In this document: positions 1 to 9,744 of the stretch, in pieces
Layout of the letters: each line of letters opens with the position of its first letter
Position numbering within the stretch: position 1 is the stretch's first letter
Assembly (NCBI GenBank): GCA_015345905.1
Contig: JADDTR010000012.1
Location: 194,578 to 258,577 of the forward strand
DNA: 64,000 bases
Origin: Aotearoamyces nothofagi
Taxonomy: Eukaryota > Ascomycota > Leotiomycetes > Leotiales > Tympanidaceae
Direction: 5' to 3'
Notes under the pieces: generated by a model
Seen by the model: the letters and a program-made list of their open reading frames with translations, nothing else
What the model was told of the DNA's origin: nothing
Databases searched by the model: none
Translations under genes and position numbers: made by a program

Positions 1-361
1 TCTGACAAGATGTCCTGGTGATTTATGTGACGTACTGTTGAGGTAGATAAGCAGGATCTAGTCCTACATCGCCTACTGATCCCAACCTACTCATATATCA
101 GCTTTATACAGTCATATCTACATCCAAGGGTGATGCACGACCCAAGAGGACCAGGAGCTCATTCGACGCATAATTTCGATGTTAAATATACCTGGTAAAA
201 TGCTGACTGCATTGTTCTACGTAAGCATCTAGTGCCCTGTAACTGAACGAACTTAAGAGCTCATGTTAGCCTCCATACTGAAACGCCAAAGACAAATACT
301 TGGAGATGAAGCCTCAGATGCCATATACTTGCAGAGCCTTGCCACCTCTGCCACCCCTCAT
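1..361. other. Window-edge intergenic stretch
   Basis: Sequence downstream of the stop codon of the minus-strand gene that ends at 362. I see no coding exon, repeat or RNA gene here. It probably holds the 3' UTR of that gene and part of the next spacer. Confidence 0.5.
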
Positions 362-1349
362 TCACTGAAATCCTTCCTCATCGCCATTTGTCTGGTATAT
401 ATGTCGGCTCCGCGTAGGATCTTTGCGCATTGTCTGCCCGGAGCCAGTAAATCCAACTGACGTGTGTTAGTTTATTGTCAAAACTATTACAAAAATTATA
501 TGCTTACCCCTGCCATGCACGCCTTCGGGAGTCCTAAACATGCTTTCCTTTTTAGCAGCTTTGCCAAACTTTCCCTTCGCTGCAAAGTCCTGCCATTTAT
601 TCTTGCCAGCTTCCAGCTCCTTGTTTGCCTTGATCTTTTTGGGGACCTTAGCAGGCCGTGTGGGACCATCACTGACCTTACTTGGCTCCTTCTTCGTCCG
701 CTGGGCTAGTTCTTGATCGATATCCGCAGCGGCTGAAATTACGCCGGGATTTGACGGCGGTGTTGGTATTGATGATACAACTGGTGTGCCATCAGCTTTG
801 CGCTTATTAGGGTTTATTATGGGTTTAATGTCTTTAGCTCTCAAAGTCTCCGTGCTATCATAGCTTTTAAACTTGACAATATACACAGGATTCGTTGATG
901 ATCCCGTGATGGATGTTATCCGTGCTGGATAAAACCCTTTGTCGCCAGAGTGCCATTTTGCTAAAACCGTGTCGTTAACGGAAAAGGTTGTGGGTGCCTC
1001 GGGTTCGTCTGCAGCAGCTGGTGCTGCTGTCTTCTTAAACGCAGGATGGTTCTCTCGCGACCATTTTTCCTTTACTGGTGGTGCTGCATCCTTCTTCGGG
1101 GCTACTACTGGTGCTGGAGACGGCTTTAGTTCTGCGATCGCAGCTTCGGTGAGGGAAATGACTTGTTCGAGTTCAGTCTTTAATTCCTGAAGCTCTGCAC
1201 TATCTGGATCTGCTTGCAGTCCAAGTTGGACGGTTTCCAACTAGTAAGAGAGTTAGTGGCAGACACTCCACAGCAGAAAGGGTAGGCATGCGTACCTGGA
1301 GCTTATATTCCTTGATCTCCGCCTCGAATGCCGCGACTTCGCTACTCAT
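362..1349 (-). CDS. spf30: Tudor-domain splicing factor, Spf30/SMNDC1-like
   Basis: Predicted splicing factor of the SMN-related Spf30/SMNDC1 family, which reads symmetric dimethyl-arginine on Sm proteins and helps spliceosome assembly in the nucleus. Three exons are inferred on the minus strand: 1349-1296, 1240-508 and 456-362, giving 293 residues. The first exon supplies MSSEVAAFEAEIKEYKLQ and joins in phase to LETVQLG. A Tudor domain lies at about residues 104-158 (starting FSVNDTVLAKW, with a following aromatic GFYPA segment). The tail is lysine-rich. The last exon restores the C-terminal block VGFTGSGQTMRKDPTRSR, which I recall as conserved in fungal Spf30 proteins. Before splicing the frame runs into a short unrelated tail. 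The gene is head to head with yap1. Family is confident; exon 3 is an inference from phase and motif. Confidence 0.85.
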
Positions 1350-2262
1350 TTTGCGTCGCGATAATATGGACTAAAACATGCGACGTAGATGAATAGATTA
1401 TATGGATGGAACAGGGCGATATCTTGTCAGCGTTTTACAAGATTGATCAATCGACTGTGCCGTTGTCGTTGATGGTGGACGTCTAAGTTAGAATGGGGAG
1501 GCGGTAATTGTTATCAAAGCCTTGCAGTCGCTTATCGCGCTATATCACGTGATATTGGCTACTCACTAGAAAAATGACAACAGCAATAGACTACAGACCT
1601 TTGACACCGCTGCGTTCTGAGGCTGGGAGTATTACGGGTGAGGGAGCTAAAGTTCTATGACTAGCCTAATGTTTACGCCCTGCAGGTTACATGTGTGCAA
1701 CTCAAATTCTCAATCGTTCCGCTTGAAACCCCTGTATAGTCCTGATGCCTGTCATTGCTCTTCATGACATATGTGTGTAGACTCATACTTGTACACATGG
1801 GTGCATTGTCTAATCGATGCGTCGTCACGTGGTCCATATACCACATGCAAATTCCAACTAGGGAGCCATTTAGCATCGAAAAGGACATATAACAATGCAA
1901 TCGACGTAGATGAACAGAAACTTTCCAAGATAAGAATGACAGGCAAGACCTCCTTCTCCAGCCATTTCTGTAGGACAGTGGACTCTTGCGCGGAAACCGG
2001 AATACAGGCCTCGGACATAACCATAAAACATCCCGGGATCGTTGAAAATTGGTGGTGGGGGCAGAGAAACGACCCACCGCCAGGCATATCGAAGATGGCG
2101 GCGATTCAGGAATGGGCGCCACCTTCACCGTCACATGACCGTGCACATGGAGGGTACACTTTGCACGTACCGGTAGGTACAGGCGCATACAGACAGGCGT
2201 ACATATCCAGGCGTACCCTCACCTCTATACAGGCAGTACAGTAGATAGGAGAAAGAGATCTA
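1350..2262. other. Intergenic region, divergent promoter (spf30/yap1)
   Basis: Start of the roughly 1.9 kb spacer between the divergent spf30 and yap1 genes. It holds overlapping open frames on both strands around 1670-2240. None shows a recognisable domain, a good start context or splice structure, so I do not call them. One clear regulatory-looking palindrome lies at 1542-1555. Confidence 0.5.
1542..1555. promoter_or_regulatory. Perfect 14-bp palindrome around TCACGTGA
   Basis: ATATCACGTGATAT is a perfect inverted repeat containing TCACGTGA, the core bound by Cbf1-type bHLH factors in fungi. It lies about 190 bp upstream of the spf30 start, a usual promoter distance. The same core recurs at 42758-42765 and 59071-59078. 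Binding is inferred from the motif only. Confidence 0.45.
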
Positions 2263-2345
2263 ATGGCGCGTGCACATGTCCGGCCTAGGGATGAGGTCAT
2301 TCAAGCGCCAGTCAAGCAAGACAGAGACCGCAGACTCATGTGTGC

Positions 2346-2352
2346 TGACTCA
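2346..2352. promoter_or_regulatory. TGACTCA Gcn4/AP-1-type site
   Basis: An exact TGACTCA heptamer, the classic binding site of Gcn4/Cpc1-type bZIP factors, lies about 930 bp upstream of the yap1 start. A seven-base match can occur by chance and the distance is long, so this is only a candidate. Confidence 0.25.
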
Positions 2353-2650
2353 GCGCCGCGTGAGTCCCATACCACCACCACGCATGGAGCCAAGTGCCGC
2401 AGGGGCCTCGGCGCGCGAGGGCAGGCGAGACTTTTCGCAGGCGGCCGAAGGGGCTTGATTACCCCGACTCGTCATGTCCTGCCCGTTCTGCCCCTCCGAG
2501 GCCCGCTAGCGCTGCTCGCTAGCGCCGCTGCTCTGCTGATTACAAATCCCGCTAAACTGTCGATACGCAGCGCCAGACAGCCTCCCCCGCCTCGCCCAAA
2601 CTGCCAAACTGCGCAGAAGAAGGCCGTGGAACTGCGCTGCGAGCCGGCCC

Positions 2651-2695
2651 CAGGCAGACAGGCAGACAGGCAGACAGGCAGACAGGCAGCCAGGC
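2651..2695. repeat. CAGGCAGA tandem repeat
   Basis: About five and a half copies of an 8-bp unit (CAGGCAGA, ending in a degenerate copy) in the yap1 leader. Simple tandem repeat. Confidence 0.85.
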
Positions 2696-2727
2696 AACGC
2701 GTTCTGCGCGCAACGCTCGACTCTCTT

Positions 2728-2812
2728 ACTGTACCGTACCGCACCGTACCGTACTGTGCTGTACTGTACTGCACTGTACCCAGCCCAGCCCAGCCCGGCC
2801 CAGCCCAGCCCA
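2728..2812. repeat. ACCGT/ACTGT pentamers followed by CAGCC pentamers
   Basis: Two adjoining 5-bp tandem arrays. The first alternates ACCGT and ACTGT units (2728-2780); the second repeats CAGCC with one variant (2781-2812). Similar GTACTGTAC runs reappear at 37.5-39.2 kb. Confidence 0.8.
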
Positions 2813-3283
2813 CGCACCCCTCGACCCACGCCCGTGTGCCGCTGTTCTCACTGCACTGTCGCTGCCACTCTCGCTGCTTCCTCACTACTCTTGCACTCTC
2901 TCTAATCATCCACGCCGTGCCCGCCGCCCACACCCTCCGCACCGTCCACGCAGCCCGCCCTCCTCCCAAGGCCACATCCCGTGTGCTGTACTGTACCTTG
3001 GACCTGCTCTGCACGCATACAGTCTGGTCGCTAAAAAGCTCGTCGACCCCACTGTGTGCTCGAAATCGGCTGGTTTCTCCCAAGGCGCCATCTCGCAATC
3101 GGCTCTGCTGTAGAAGATTGTTTCTTTCATCCATCCTGCTCGACCGACAACTTCTGGGCATCTTCGATTCTGTCTGCTGCCGCCACCCTCGACGTCCGGA
3201 GAAGCACTCGACGTCGAGAACCACTTCATATTCGCTGCGTCTACGTCACGAACCACTAAAAATCTTATCGACCGGATTACCTC

Positions 3284-5295
3284 ATGGCTTCTACCACGAG
3301 AAACAACATCGCTCCCAACTTCATCCTCTCGCCGCACCAGCAGAGTGTCCTCTTTGCTGCGCTCAATTCCAACAAGGCCGCCACCCTAGACATGGCACTC
3401 GACGACGCCTCGACGATGGCGAAATTTGACGATTCGCCACTTCAGTTGGCTCCGGGCTCCGATGCTCTGAACAGTTTCGATGAGAGTCCCTACATCGACT
3501 ATGACTACGACTTTGACAACGATGGCAGCTTCGGCGACTATGACTTCAGTAATATTTCACAAGGACAGATGATCGGCAATTTGCCTGGCACATCGTCAGA
3601 TGGAGATACGCTGGCAGACGGGAACGGCAATGATAAGCGAAGCCATTCGGATGACGAGGACGAGGAAGAAGACGGAGGAGGAAAGAGAAGAGAGGGCGAC
3701 GAGAAGTCATCTAAGAAACCTGGGAGGAAGCCGTTGACATCGGAGCCAACATCCGTAAGTCCCTTTGAATGCTAGCGAATGTCCTTGTCTGACAACCTTC
3801 GCAGAAGCGAAAGGCTCAGAATCGTGCTGCACAACGCGCATTCCGTGAGCGCAAGGAGAAACATCTCAAAGACCTTGAGACCAAGGTTCAGGACCTCGAG
3901 AAAGCTTCGGAATCGGCCAATCACGAGAACAGTATACTTCGCGCCCAGGTTGAGAAGATGGCTACCGAGTTGAAAGAGTACCGAAAGAGACTGGCACTCA
4001 ATGGAAATGGAGTTAGCAGGAGTTCTCCTCCGCTTGGTGTAAATCTGCCAGCCTATCTATCAGGGAAAGGCCTTGGAAACACCGTCGTCAATAACCCTAA
4101 TGATGTCAGCTTTCAATTTGAATTCCCGAAGTTTGGGAAATTACCGGGTCCTCCGGTTTACAGCTCACCATCCATCAACAGATCCAATAACACCTCACCG
4201 CCTGAACCATCGCGCACCACTAGCTTGAACAGCAGCATAAGCCCTCTTAGCCAGACTCTTCAAAGCGATACCAACTTTGAGACTTCAACCACTAGTTTTT
4301 CGTCATTTGGGCAACCTGGCAATAATGACATGGCCCAATTCTCAGGCCTTTTCAGTCCTTCGAGTCTCGAAAATAATGGAACCGAAAAAGGTTCGTTTGA
4401 CCAAATCTCAACCCTTGGGTCTGAAGCTTCAAGGTCAAGCGTCGATTCCACCAAGCGATCAAATAGCACTGGCCAGAACACATCACATAGCTCTCCTTCC
4501 GCCTCTTCGAGCTCGCACAATGGGCCTAGCTCATCTTGTGGCACCTCCCCAGAGCCTTATAACCAATCTCCCCCAACGTTAAATAAGCCGGAGAATACTT
4601 TGAGCACAATTGGCGAAGAACATCATGACCTGTGTCCGATTGTAGGCGAGGCCTCCTTCTGTGACAAGCTCGGGATGGCCTGCGGCAACCCAAATAACCC
4701 TGTCCCACTTACAATGTCTAGGTCAGCTGTTGACGTAGGAGCGCACTCAACTCCCGCTTTCGATGTAAATGGCATAGATTGGTTTGCGCAGCAGAACGGA
4801 AATCAATTCGATCCTCAATTATTTAGCGACTACCGTGAGCCGCAAGACAGTATTCTTGCGGGCAACGGACTTTATGACGATAACTTTTTCAATGAAGCGT
4901 TTGCTATGCCTGAGTTTCACAGCCCTTTCCCAATGGAGCCTGGCCTAGTACCAAAGAAGGATATCATCCAAGAAATGGACGCCAAGTTGGATGGAGAAGA
5001 TGAGGAGGTTGTCCCTGGAGACAACACAGCTCAGATGCTTAGTTGCACAACCATGTGGTTCGTCACGCCTATGCACAATTATAAATATCTTGAACTTTTA
5101 CTAACTATCAACAGGGAGAAACTTCAGGCTTGCCCAAGCGTCCAAAGCGGCGAGATTGATATGGACGCTCTCTGCTCACAACTTCAACAGAAGGCCAAGT
5201 GTTCTGGCGATGGACCAGTTATACAGGAGAGCGATTTCAAGGCTGTCATCAACTCGATGTTTCCCTCAGGGAAGGCGCCTTGTGGCGGCTCGTAA
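3284..5295 (+). CDS. yap1: AP-1-like bZIP transcription factor (Yap1/Pap1)
   Basis: Oxidative-stress regulator of the Yap1/Pap1 family, which shuttles between cytoplasm and nucleus and activates thioredoxin, glutathione and drug-efflux genes. Three exons: 3284-3754, 3805-5057 and 5115-5295, giving 634 residues. The basic region begins at residue 158 with KRKAQNRAAQRAFRERK, the Pap1-type signature with Gln in the NxxAQxxFR core, and a leucine zipper follows. The n-terminal cysteine-rich domain carries C443 and C450 (FCDKLGMACGNPNNPVP). The C-terminal one carries C571, C581, C595 and C604 around a nuclear-export-like segment (DALCSQLQQ). The second intron (57 nt, with a CTAAC branch site) is needed to form MWEKLQACPS. 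A GTAAGT overlaps the stop region, so a further 3' exon cannot be fully excluded. The conserved region is complete without one. Confidence 0.95.
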
Positions 5296-5699
5296 GTATT
5301 TGGATGGTCTGGACGGCGTTTTAGGGCATTAATACCATGCCGGGTGCATACAAAATTATCTGAAGATGCCTGGCTTCTCATGGACCTCGGAGTTCTCGTG
5401 TTATGGATTATGGGGAATTCGCAGGAGCTCGGGGCTGCCGTGGATTCATTCGGGGGTTAGAACACTTCTACAATCGGTAGACGATGGGATCTCGAATCAA
5501 GCTATAGTTGTACATAATTATTCAAATACTTGTCTCTTTGTATTATCCATTTCGTCATCTTTATCTACTATTAATCTCAATTTTGTATCTTGCTAGACTA
5601 TGATTCATAACAATTAAAAATATGCGCCTCATGAAAATCAAATGGGTATCTTGGTAAGGCCAGGCTAAGGATGCAACACGTCAAATTTAAATATAGACA
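5296..5699. other. Intergenic, convergent 3' ends of yap1 and saf4
   Basis: AT-rich spacer between two converging genes. It probably holds both 3' UTRs. No other feature is seen. Confidence 0.6.
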
Positions 5700-6800
5700 T
5701 TAGTCCGAGTCATAATCCACCAACGCCTTCACCACCACTGGACCTGAAGAGATAGTTTTGTGATTCACTGGACCTGGTAATCCGGTAGACTTCGCTGTCT
5801 CATCCTCTTCTTTGGTTTCCCGCTTCCGCTTGATACCGAAAGGCACTCGTGGCGAAGGCCTATCACTCGCTCTCTCCTGGAGAAAGGGATCCATCCGCGC
5901 TCGAGTATTTCCCCTGATTTCCGCCGCCAAGTCTGCCCTGCGCTTCTCAGCCACCTGGACAGCCTTCAACTTTCGTGGCAGTTTCTGTTTGCCAGATCGG
6001 GATTTCGAGGTTGAAGAGGACGAGGCCTCTTTTGAATCTTCGATGGCGAAGAGCGGTCTTGATATTGCCTTGGCCATGGCCTGTTCGGAACCTAGGACCC
6101 CGAACTCGACGAATCCGGCTCTCCGAACGTCGTCTTCGTTCTCTGGGAGGAGATCGATGCCTAGGCTCATTTTATCCTGCAGCGCTTCTACAATACCTGC
6201 TTCACGTTCTCGTAGTTTCCGTCCTGCTCGAAATGTATTTCGCAGCCTCTTGTTTTGCTCGTATGGATCCTCCCATTGCTGGTCCTGGAGTTCTTGTAGT
6301 TCTTCTAATCGCTCTTTCGACTGTTCCAATCGTCGACGATCCTCTACTTTTCCTTCTAGAGAGGCAAAAGCATTCGTCCGTAGAGCTTCTCTTTCTTCTT
6401 CTGTAAGGATCTTAATGTCACCTTCTTCCACCTTGTCTTCCCCGGTATCCCGCTTCCGTGCGCCCTCTGTGACCACATAAGCAGTATTTTTCGGATCAGT
6501 CCTTATCTCAATCCAGCCGCCGCATGAAACATGTTTCATGCGGAAACTAAATATGGGTGTCGAGTAGTAGTTCCCGACCTTCTTCTTCTCGGCATTAAAC
6601 CGCACGCCTTGACCGATTATCGAGGGCTTCGGGCAGGTGGTGCACCAGATAGGGTAGGGCATTTCAAATCGTACGGTTAGGATTCCTTGGGATGACTTGT
6701 TGGCTCGAGACCCCAGCGCATGTTTCCCTAACAGAGCGTTTCCTGAGGTGAGCCCTTCGAATTCGGGCGGGACATAGCGTCCCATATTGAAGCCTTGCAT
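5700..6800 (-). CDS. saf4: CWC16-family splicing factor, Saf4/CCDC130-like
   Basis: Spliceosome-associated protein of the Yju2/CWC16 family, on the CCDC130/YJU2B (fission yeast Saf4) branch. Single exon, 366 residues. The N-terminus MQGFNMGRYVPPEFEG and the block ILTVRFEMPYPIWC are hallmark sequences. A zinc-binding module is visible: CTTC in the first half and KHVSCGG in the second. His stands where the Yju2 branch has Cys, which I recall as usual for fungal Saf4. Next comes RTDPKNTAYVVTEGA, then a charged coiled coil at about residues 125-205 and a basic disordered C-terminus. It diverges from the BSD-domain gene across 356 bp. Confidence 0.92.
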   Translation of the reverse strand: MQGFNMGRYVPPEFEGLTSGNALLGKHALGSRANKSSQGILTVRFEMPYPIWCTTCPKPSIIGQGVRFNAEKKKVGNYYSTPIFSFRMKHVSCGGWIEIRTDPKNTAYVVTEGARKRDTGEDKVEEGDIKILTEEEREALRTNAFASLEGKVEDRRRLEQSKERLEELQELQDQQWEDPYEQNKRLRNTFRAGRKLREREAGIVEALQDKMSLGIDLLPENEDDVRRAGFVEFGVLGSEQAMAKAISRPLFAIEDSKEASSSSTSKSRSGKQKLPRKLKAVQVAEKRRADLAAEIRGNTRARMDPFLQERASDRPSPRVPFGIKRKRETKEEDETAKSTGLPGPVNHKTISSGPVVVKALVDYDSD

Positions 6801-7156
6801 CTTGAAGGTGGGCGGAGCTCTAGGCTCTCAAATGCATGCTTTGAATAGGGTACGTTCGGAGATTGATGAGATCTTTGAAGATCGTCAAGGTCTAAAATAT
6901 ATGAGTGGTTAATGAGATGTAACAGTGAGCATCACCTAGTCGCCGATAGTCGAATATTCTGCCGTGCATCCCCGCCAACGGTTTCCGTAATGCGTACGTC
7001 AGATCCCTGCACGCCCTGCCACCTCCCGGCGCAGCTATGCGGCGGCTTGCAGGTGACCATTAACATCAAACGATATCCAAGTATCTACCTTATCCCCAAT
7101 CCCATACTTTAGATACCAAAGGGGCCTATTGGCAATATTATACGGACTAAAGCACC
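6801..7156. promoter_or_regulatory. Divergent promoter, saf4 / BSD gene
   Basis: A 356-bp spacer between the start codons of two divergent genes. It must hold both promoters. No motif stands out. Confidence 0.5.
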
Positions 7157-8490
7157 ATGGATCTCGCTTACGATCATATTCAAGAGTCAGCATTCCCTGA
7201 GGATGAATCGCCTGAAAACAAGGACAAGAAGCCTGAGGAGCCCTCTACTTTGAACAACGACTTCCAAGAGGCGTACAAGGCAATCTCATCTAGCCCATGG
7301 GGTGCAAAGTTGGGTGGATTCTTTGGAAGTGTGGTTAAACAGGTCAGTGGGGACAGTGCTTCTAAATACCGCACATGCTAAATGTAAACAGGGCGGGAAT
7401 GTCTACAAGGAAGCTACACAAGAGCTCACAGCTGTGAGCGAGGAAGCTACTAAAGGATTGACAGGTCTACGGTCCTCTATTCTTAACCATACCCGATCGC
7501 TATCACTCGCTCAGTCACCAACATCTGCCGAAACAGAGACTTCAGCCCAAGCTGAATCGGGTGAAGGAAATGAGACTGCAGCTGAAAAGGCTGCCCAGGA
7601 GTCTGAGGGTGTGCTTGCTACTATGCGGAAGGAGGCAGCGAAAAGGCTCAAGGACATCCAGAAGGCTGAAGATGCAGCAGATGAGGCGCTCCTGAAGTTC
7701 GGTACCAATATCTCCAACTTCCTCAGAGAAGCGGTGAAGATTGCTCCCCCGACAGGTGCTGCTGGAGAACATGGAAGCACCGTTCTGTTTGAGAGCAAGG
7801 ATGCACAGGGAAAGAGAGTCATTCATACGACCAGGTTTGATGCACAGCTTCATGTCATACATTCTTCTTTGGATAGCTTCTCGAAGGATCCTATTAGCGA
7901 GGAGTTTGAGCCTTGGACGAAGCAGTTTAACGTTGAGAGCAAAACGGCAGATATTAGCAAGGATTTGGATAAGTACGAGGATTTGAGGAGTGCAATGGAG
8001 AAGCTAGTTCCGGATAACGTTTCTTATGTGGATTTCTGGAAACGATACTACTTCCTCAGACACAGCATTGAGACAGCTGAGGAACGCAGGAGAGAACTCC
8101 TCAAAGGTAAAGGCCATCAATATATCTTGAATTACTCTCACTAACATCTATACTATAGGAGCTGCAGCGTCTGCTGAAGAAGAAGTTGGCTGGGATGAGG
8201 AGTCTGACGATGAAGCTCCAAGCAAGCTCGAGACTAAGCTTGAGAATACCCCCGCTAGGCCTGCTTCTGTGGAGTCTTCAACTACCATACAGCCGTCAGG
8301 TGCCCAGACAATCGACCGCTCATATCTCAAGCCCTCCGAATCAACGAGATCCAATGACGAGAAGTCACAGGCGGATAGCGATGCAAGTTATGACGTCGTT
8401 GGTGCAGCAAGTGGAGCACCAAGCCATGCTCCAAGCAGTCCAAGGGAAGCTCGGAAAGGGGACGACAGCGAAGAGGAGGACTGGGAGTAG
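7157..8490 (+). CDS. BSD-domain protein (BSDC1/Dos2-like)
   Basis: BSD-domain protein of about 410 residues, similar in architecture to animal BSDC1 and yeast Dos2. Exons are 7157-7342, 7392-8106 and 8159-8490, with phases that join exactly. The N-terminal region (residues 1-110) is amphipathic and includes [19 protein letters not shown] helical middle follows, with the BSD domain near residues 230-290 ending in the conserved aromatic pair of [15 protein letters not shown]. The C-terminus is acidic and serine-rich, ending DSEEEDWE, as in many BSD proteins. Molecular role is unclear in the family: BSD domains occur in TFIIH and synapse-associated proteins, and Dos2 was linked to heterochromatin and ubiquitin pathways. 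The call rests on the FW motif and overall layout. Confidence 0.85.
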
Positions 8491-8706
8491 ATAGCAGCAG
8501 CTGTGGATATATCCTTTCGGATTTGTGGGCGTTCTGCCGATGTTGGGGAGACCGGCATGTTGTATGGCGTTATGGACGGTAATAGGACCTCCCTTCTAGT
8601 AGCCTCTTCAACAGGCTTCATTACCACTTGTAGGTATTTTGAGTACACATTGAATATAGCACGCTTTCGACCTAAACTCCTTTAATCATGGATTGTGACA
8701 AATAGA

Positions 8707-9366
8707 TCATCGTTTCTTCTTGGCCACAACCGTTGTAAACCCATCCTCATCGATTTGCGGCTCGACCTTTTCTTTCTGTCTGACTGGCGGCGCGTCACCC
8801 ATCTCAACGTCCTCATCGCCGGATTCTTCGCTCTCATTACTATCCCAGTCCGTCTCATCATCTTGCTCGCCTCTCTCTACCCGTTCAAACTTGATCTCCT
8901 TTCCGCCCTTCTTCTGCCACCTCTCTTTTAGCTCTTCTACCTCTCCAAAATTTCCTCTCCCACAGGCCTTCCTTAGCCTCATAACTTGCTCTGCGACCTC
9001 AAACCCTGACTCATCATCGACGTTAACTTCAAACTCATCAAGCATCACCTGTAGGAGCACAGTCTCAACATCCTCGAGATCAGTGTCGGGGCGGTCCACG
9101 AAAAGCTCGCATATCGCGCCCGCGAACCAGTCGCGCTTGTCCGAGGAAGAGGCTCCACCCCATTGGTTTTGCACGGCGAGTGTGAGGGCGGGCCAGAGGG
9201 AGAGGGAGAGGGCAACACCAAGTTCGAATTGGGACAGGCAGGTTTCTGAATAGCTATTAATACCGGAGCACGGCTACGGATATGGGGGCAAGAAATTACC
9301 TGGATTGAGAGGTTGAATCGCATTTGATGAGCTGGATGTGCCCGATAGTTCTGCTGTGGAATCCAT
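8707..9366 (-). CDS. tsr2: Pre-rRNA-processing protein Tsr2
   Basis: Tsr2, the escortin that carries ribosomal protein eS26 to pre-40S particles and is needed for 20S pre-rRNA maturation. Exons 9366-9300 and 9245-8707 give 201 residues. The short first exon (MDSTAELSGTSSSSNAIQ...) joins through a split Glu codon to TCLSQFELGVALSLSLW. The diagnostic segment LAVQNQWGGASSSDKRDWFA follows, then the ELF/VETVL helices. An acidic stretch (DEEDVEMGD-like) and the C-terminal DEDGFTTVVAKKKR match the family. Length is usual for fungal Tsr2. The 54-nt intron has normal borders. Confidence 0.95.
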
Positions 9367-9744
9367 GGTATGCGTTTGTGAATGTGCTGATCACTTTCAA
9401 TTTCGAGGCTCAATCAAATAAAAATGTTTCTCCGCATGTAAATTTCTGGAAACTAATTGCGGATGTGGCACGTGCCATGCCTGCCCATATGACGAAATGG
9501 CAACCCTCCCGGTGAAGTTACCCCGATTAATCTCCTTCTCAACGTCACCTTGGTGCGCATCCATGTCAACAGACAATGTGTCATTTATTCTAATTGAATT
9601 GCGTGTCTCTTCTCATTTCTTGCCTTCTCAGCCATCGATTCTGCGACCTTGAGCTTGCACTCCTGAAGAAGGAATATACGCAGAGCAGGGACCTCACTTT
9701 TTAAATTGTTTATACGCATTATACCCAGCAATACTGCTATCATC
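9367..9744. promoter_or_regulatory. Divergent promoter, tsr2 / hydrolase
   Basis: A 378-bp spacer between divergent start codons. I see no distinct motif. An upstream in-frame ATG at 9706 would add 13 residues to the hydrolase, but 9745 gives a cleaner hydrophobic N-terminus. Confidence 0.5.

Larger units (their letters stand above)
2263..3283 (+). promoter_or_regulatory. Long GC-rich upstream/leader region of yap1
   Basis: About 1 kb of GC- and pyrimidine-rich DNA directly before the yap1 start. It is packed with short tandem repeats (2651-2695, 2728-2780, 2781-2812) and many upstream ATGs. One frame stays open from 2263 past the yap1 start to 3429, but its composition is repetitive (QAARQ, TVPYRTVPYC) and no domain is seen. 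I read it as promoter plus long 5' leader. If the transcript began upstream of 2263, that overlapping frame would compete with yap1 translation, so the transcription start probably lies further downstream. Confidence 0.5.

Noticed and set aside
1673-2244. Overlapping open frames on both strands in the spf30/yap1 spacer
   Set aside because: No recognisable domain, no splice structure, and each is the shadow of the other strand.
2263-3429. 388-codon open frame as a protein gene
   Set aside because: Repeat-driven composition, no domain, and it overlaps the well-supported yap1 start in another frame. Treated as leader sequence.
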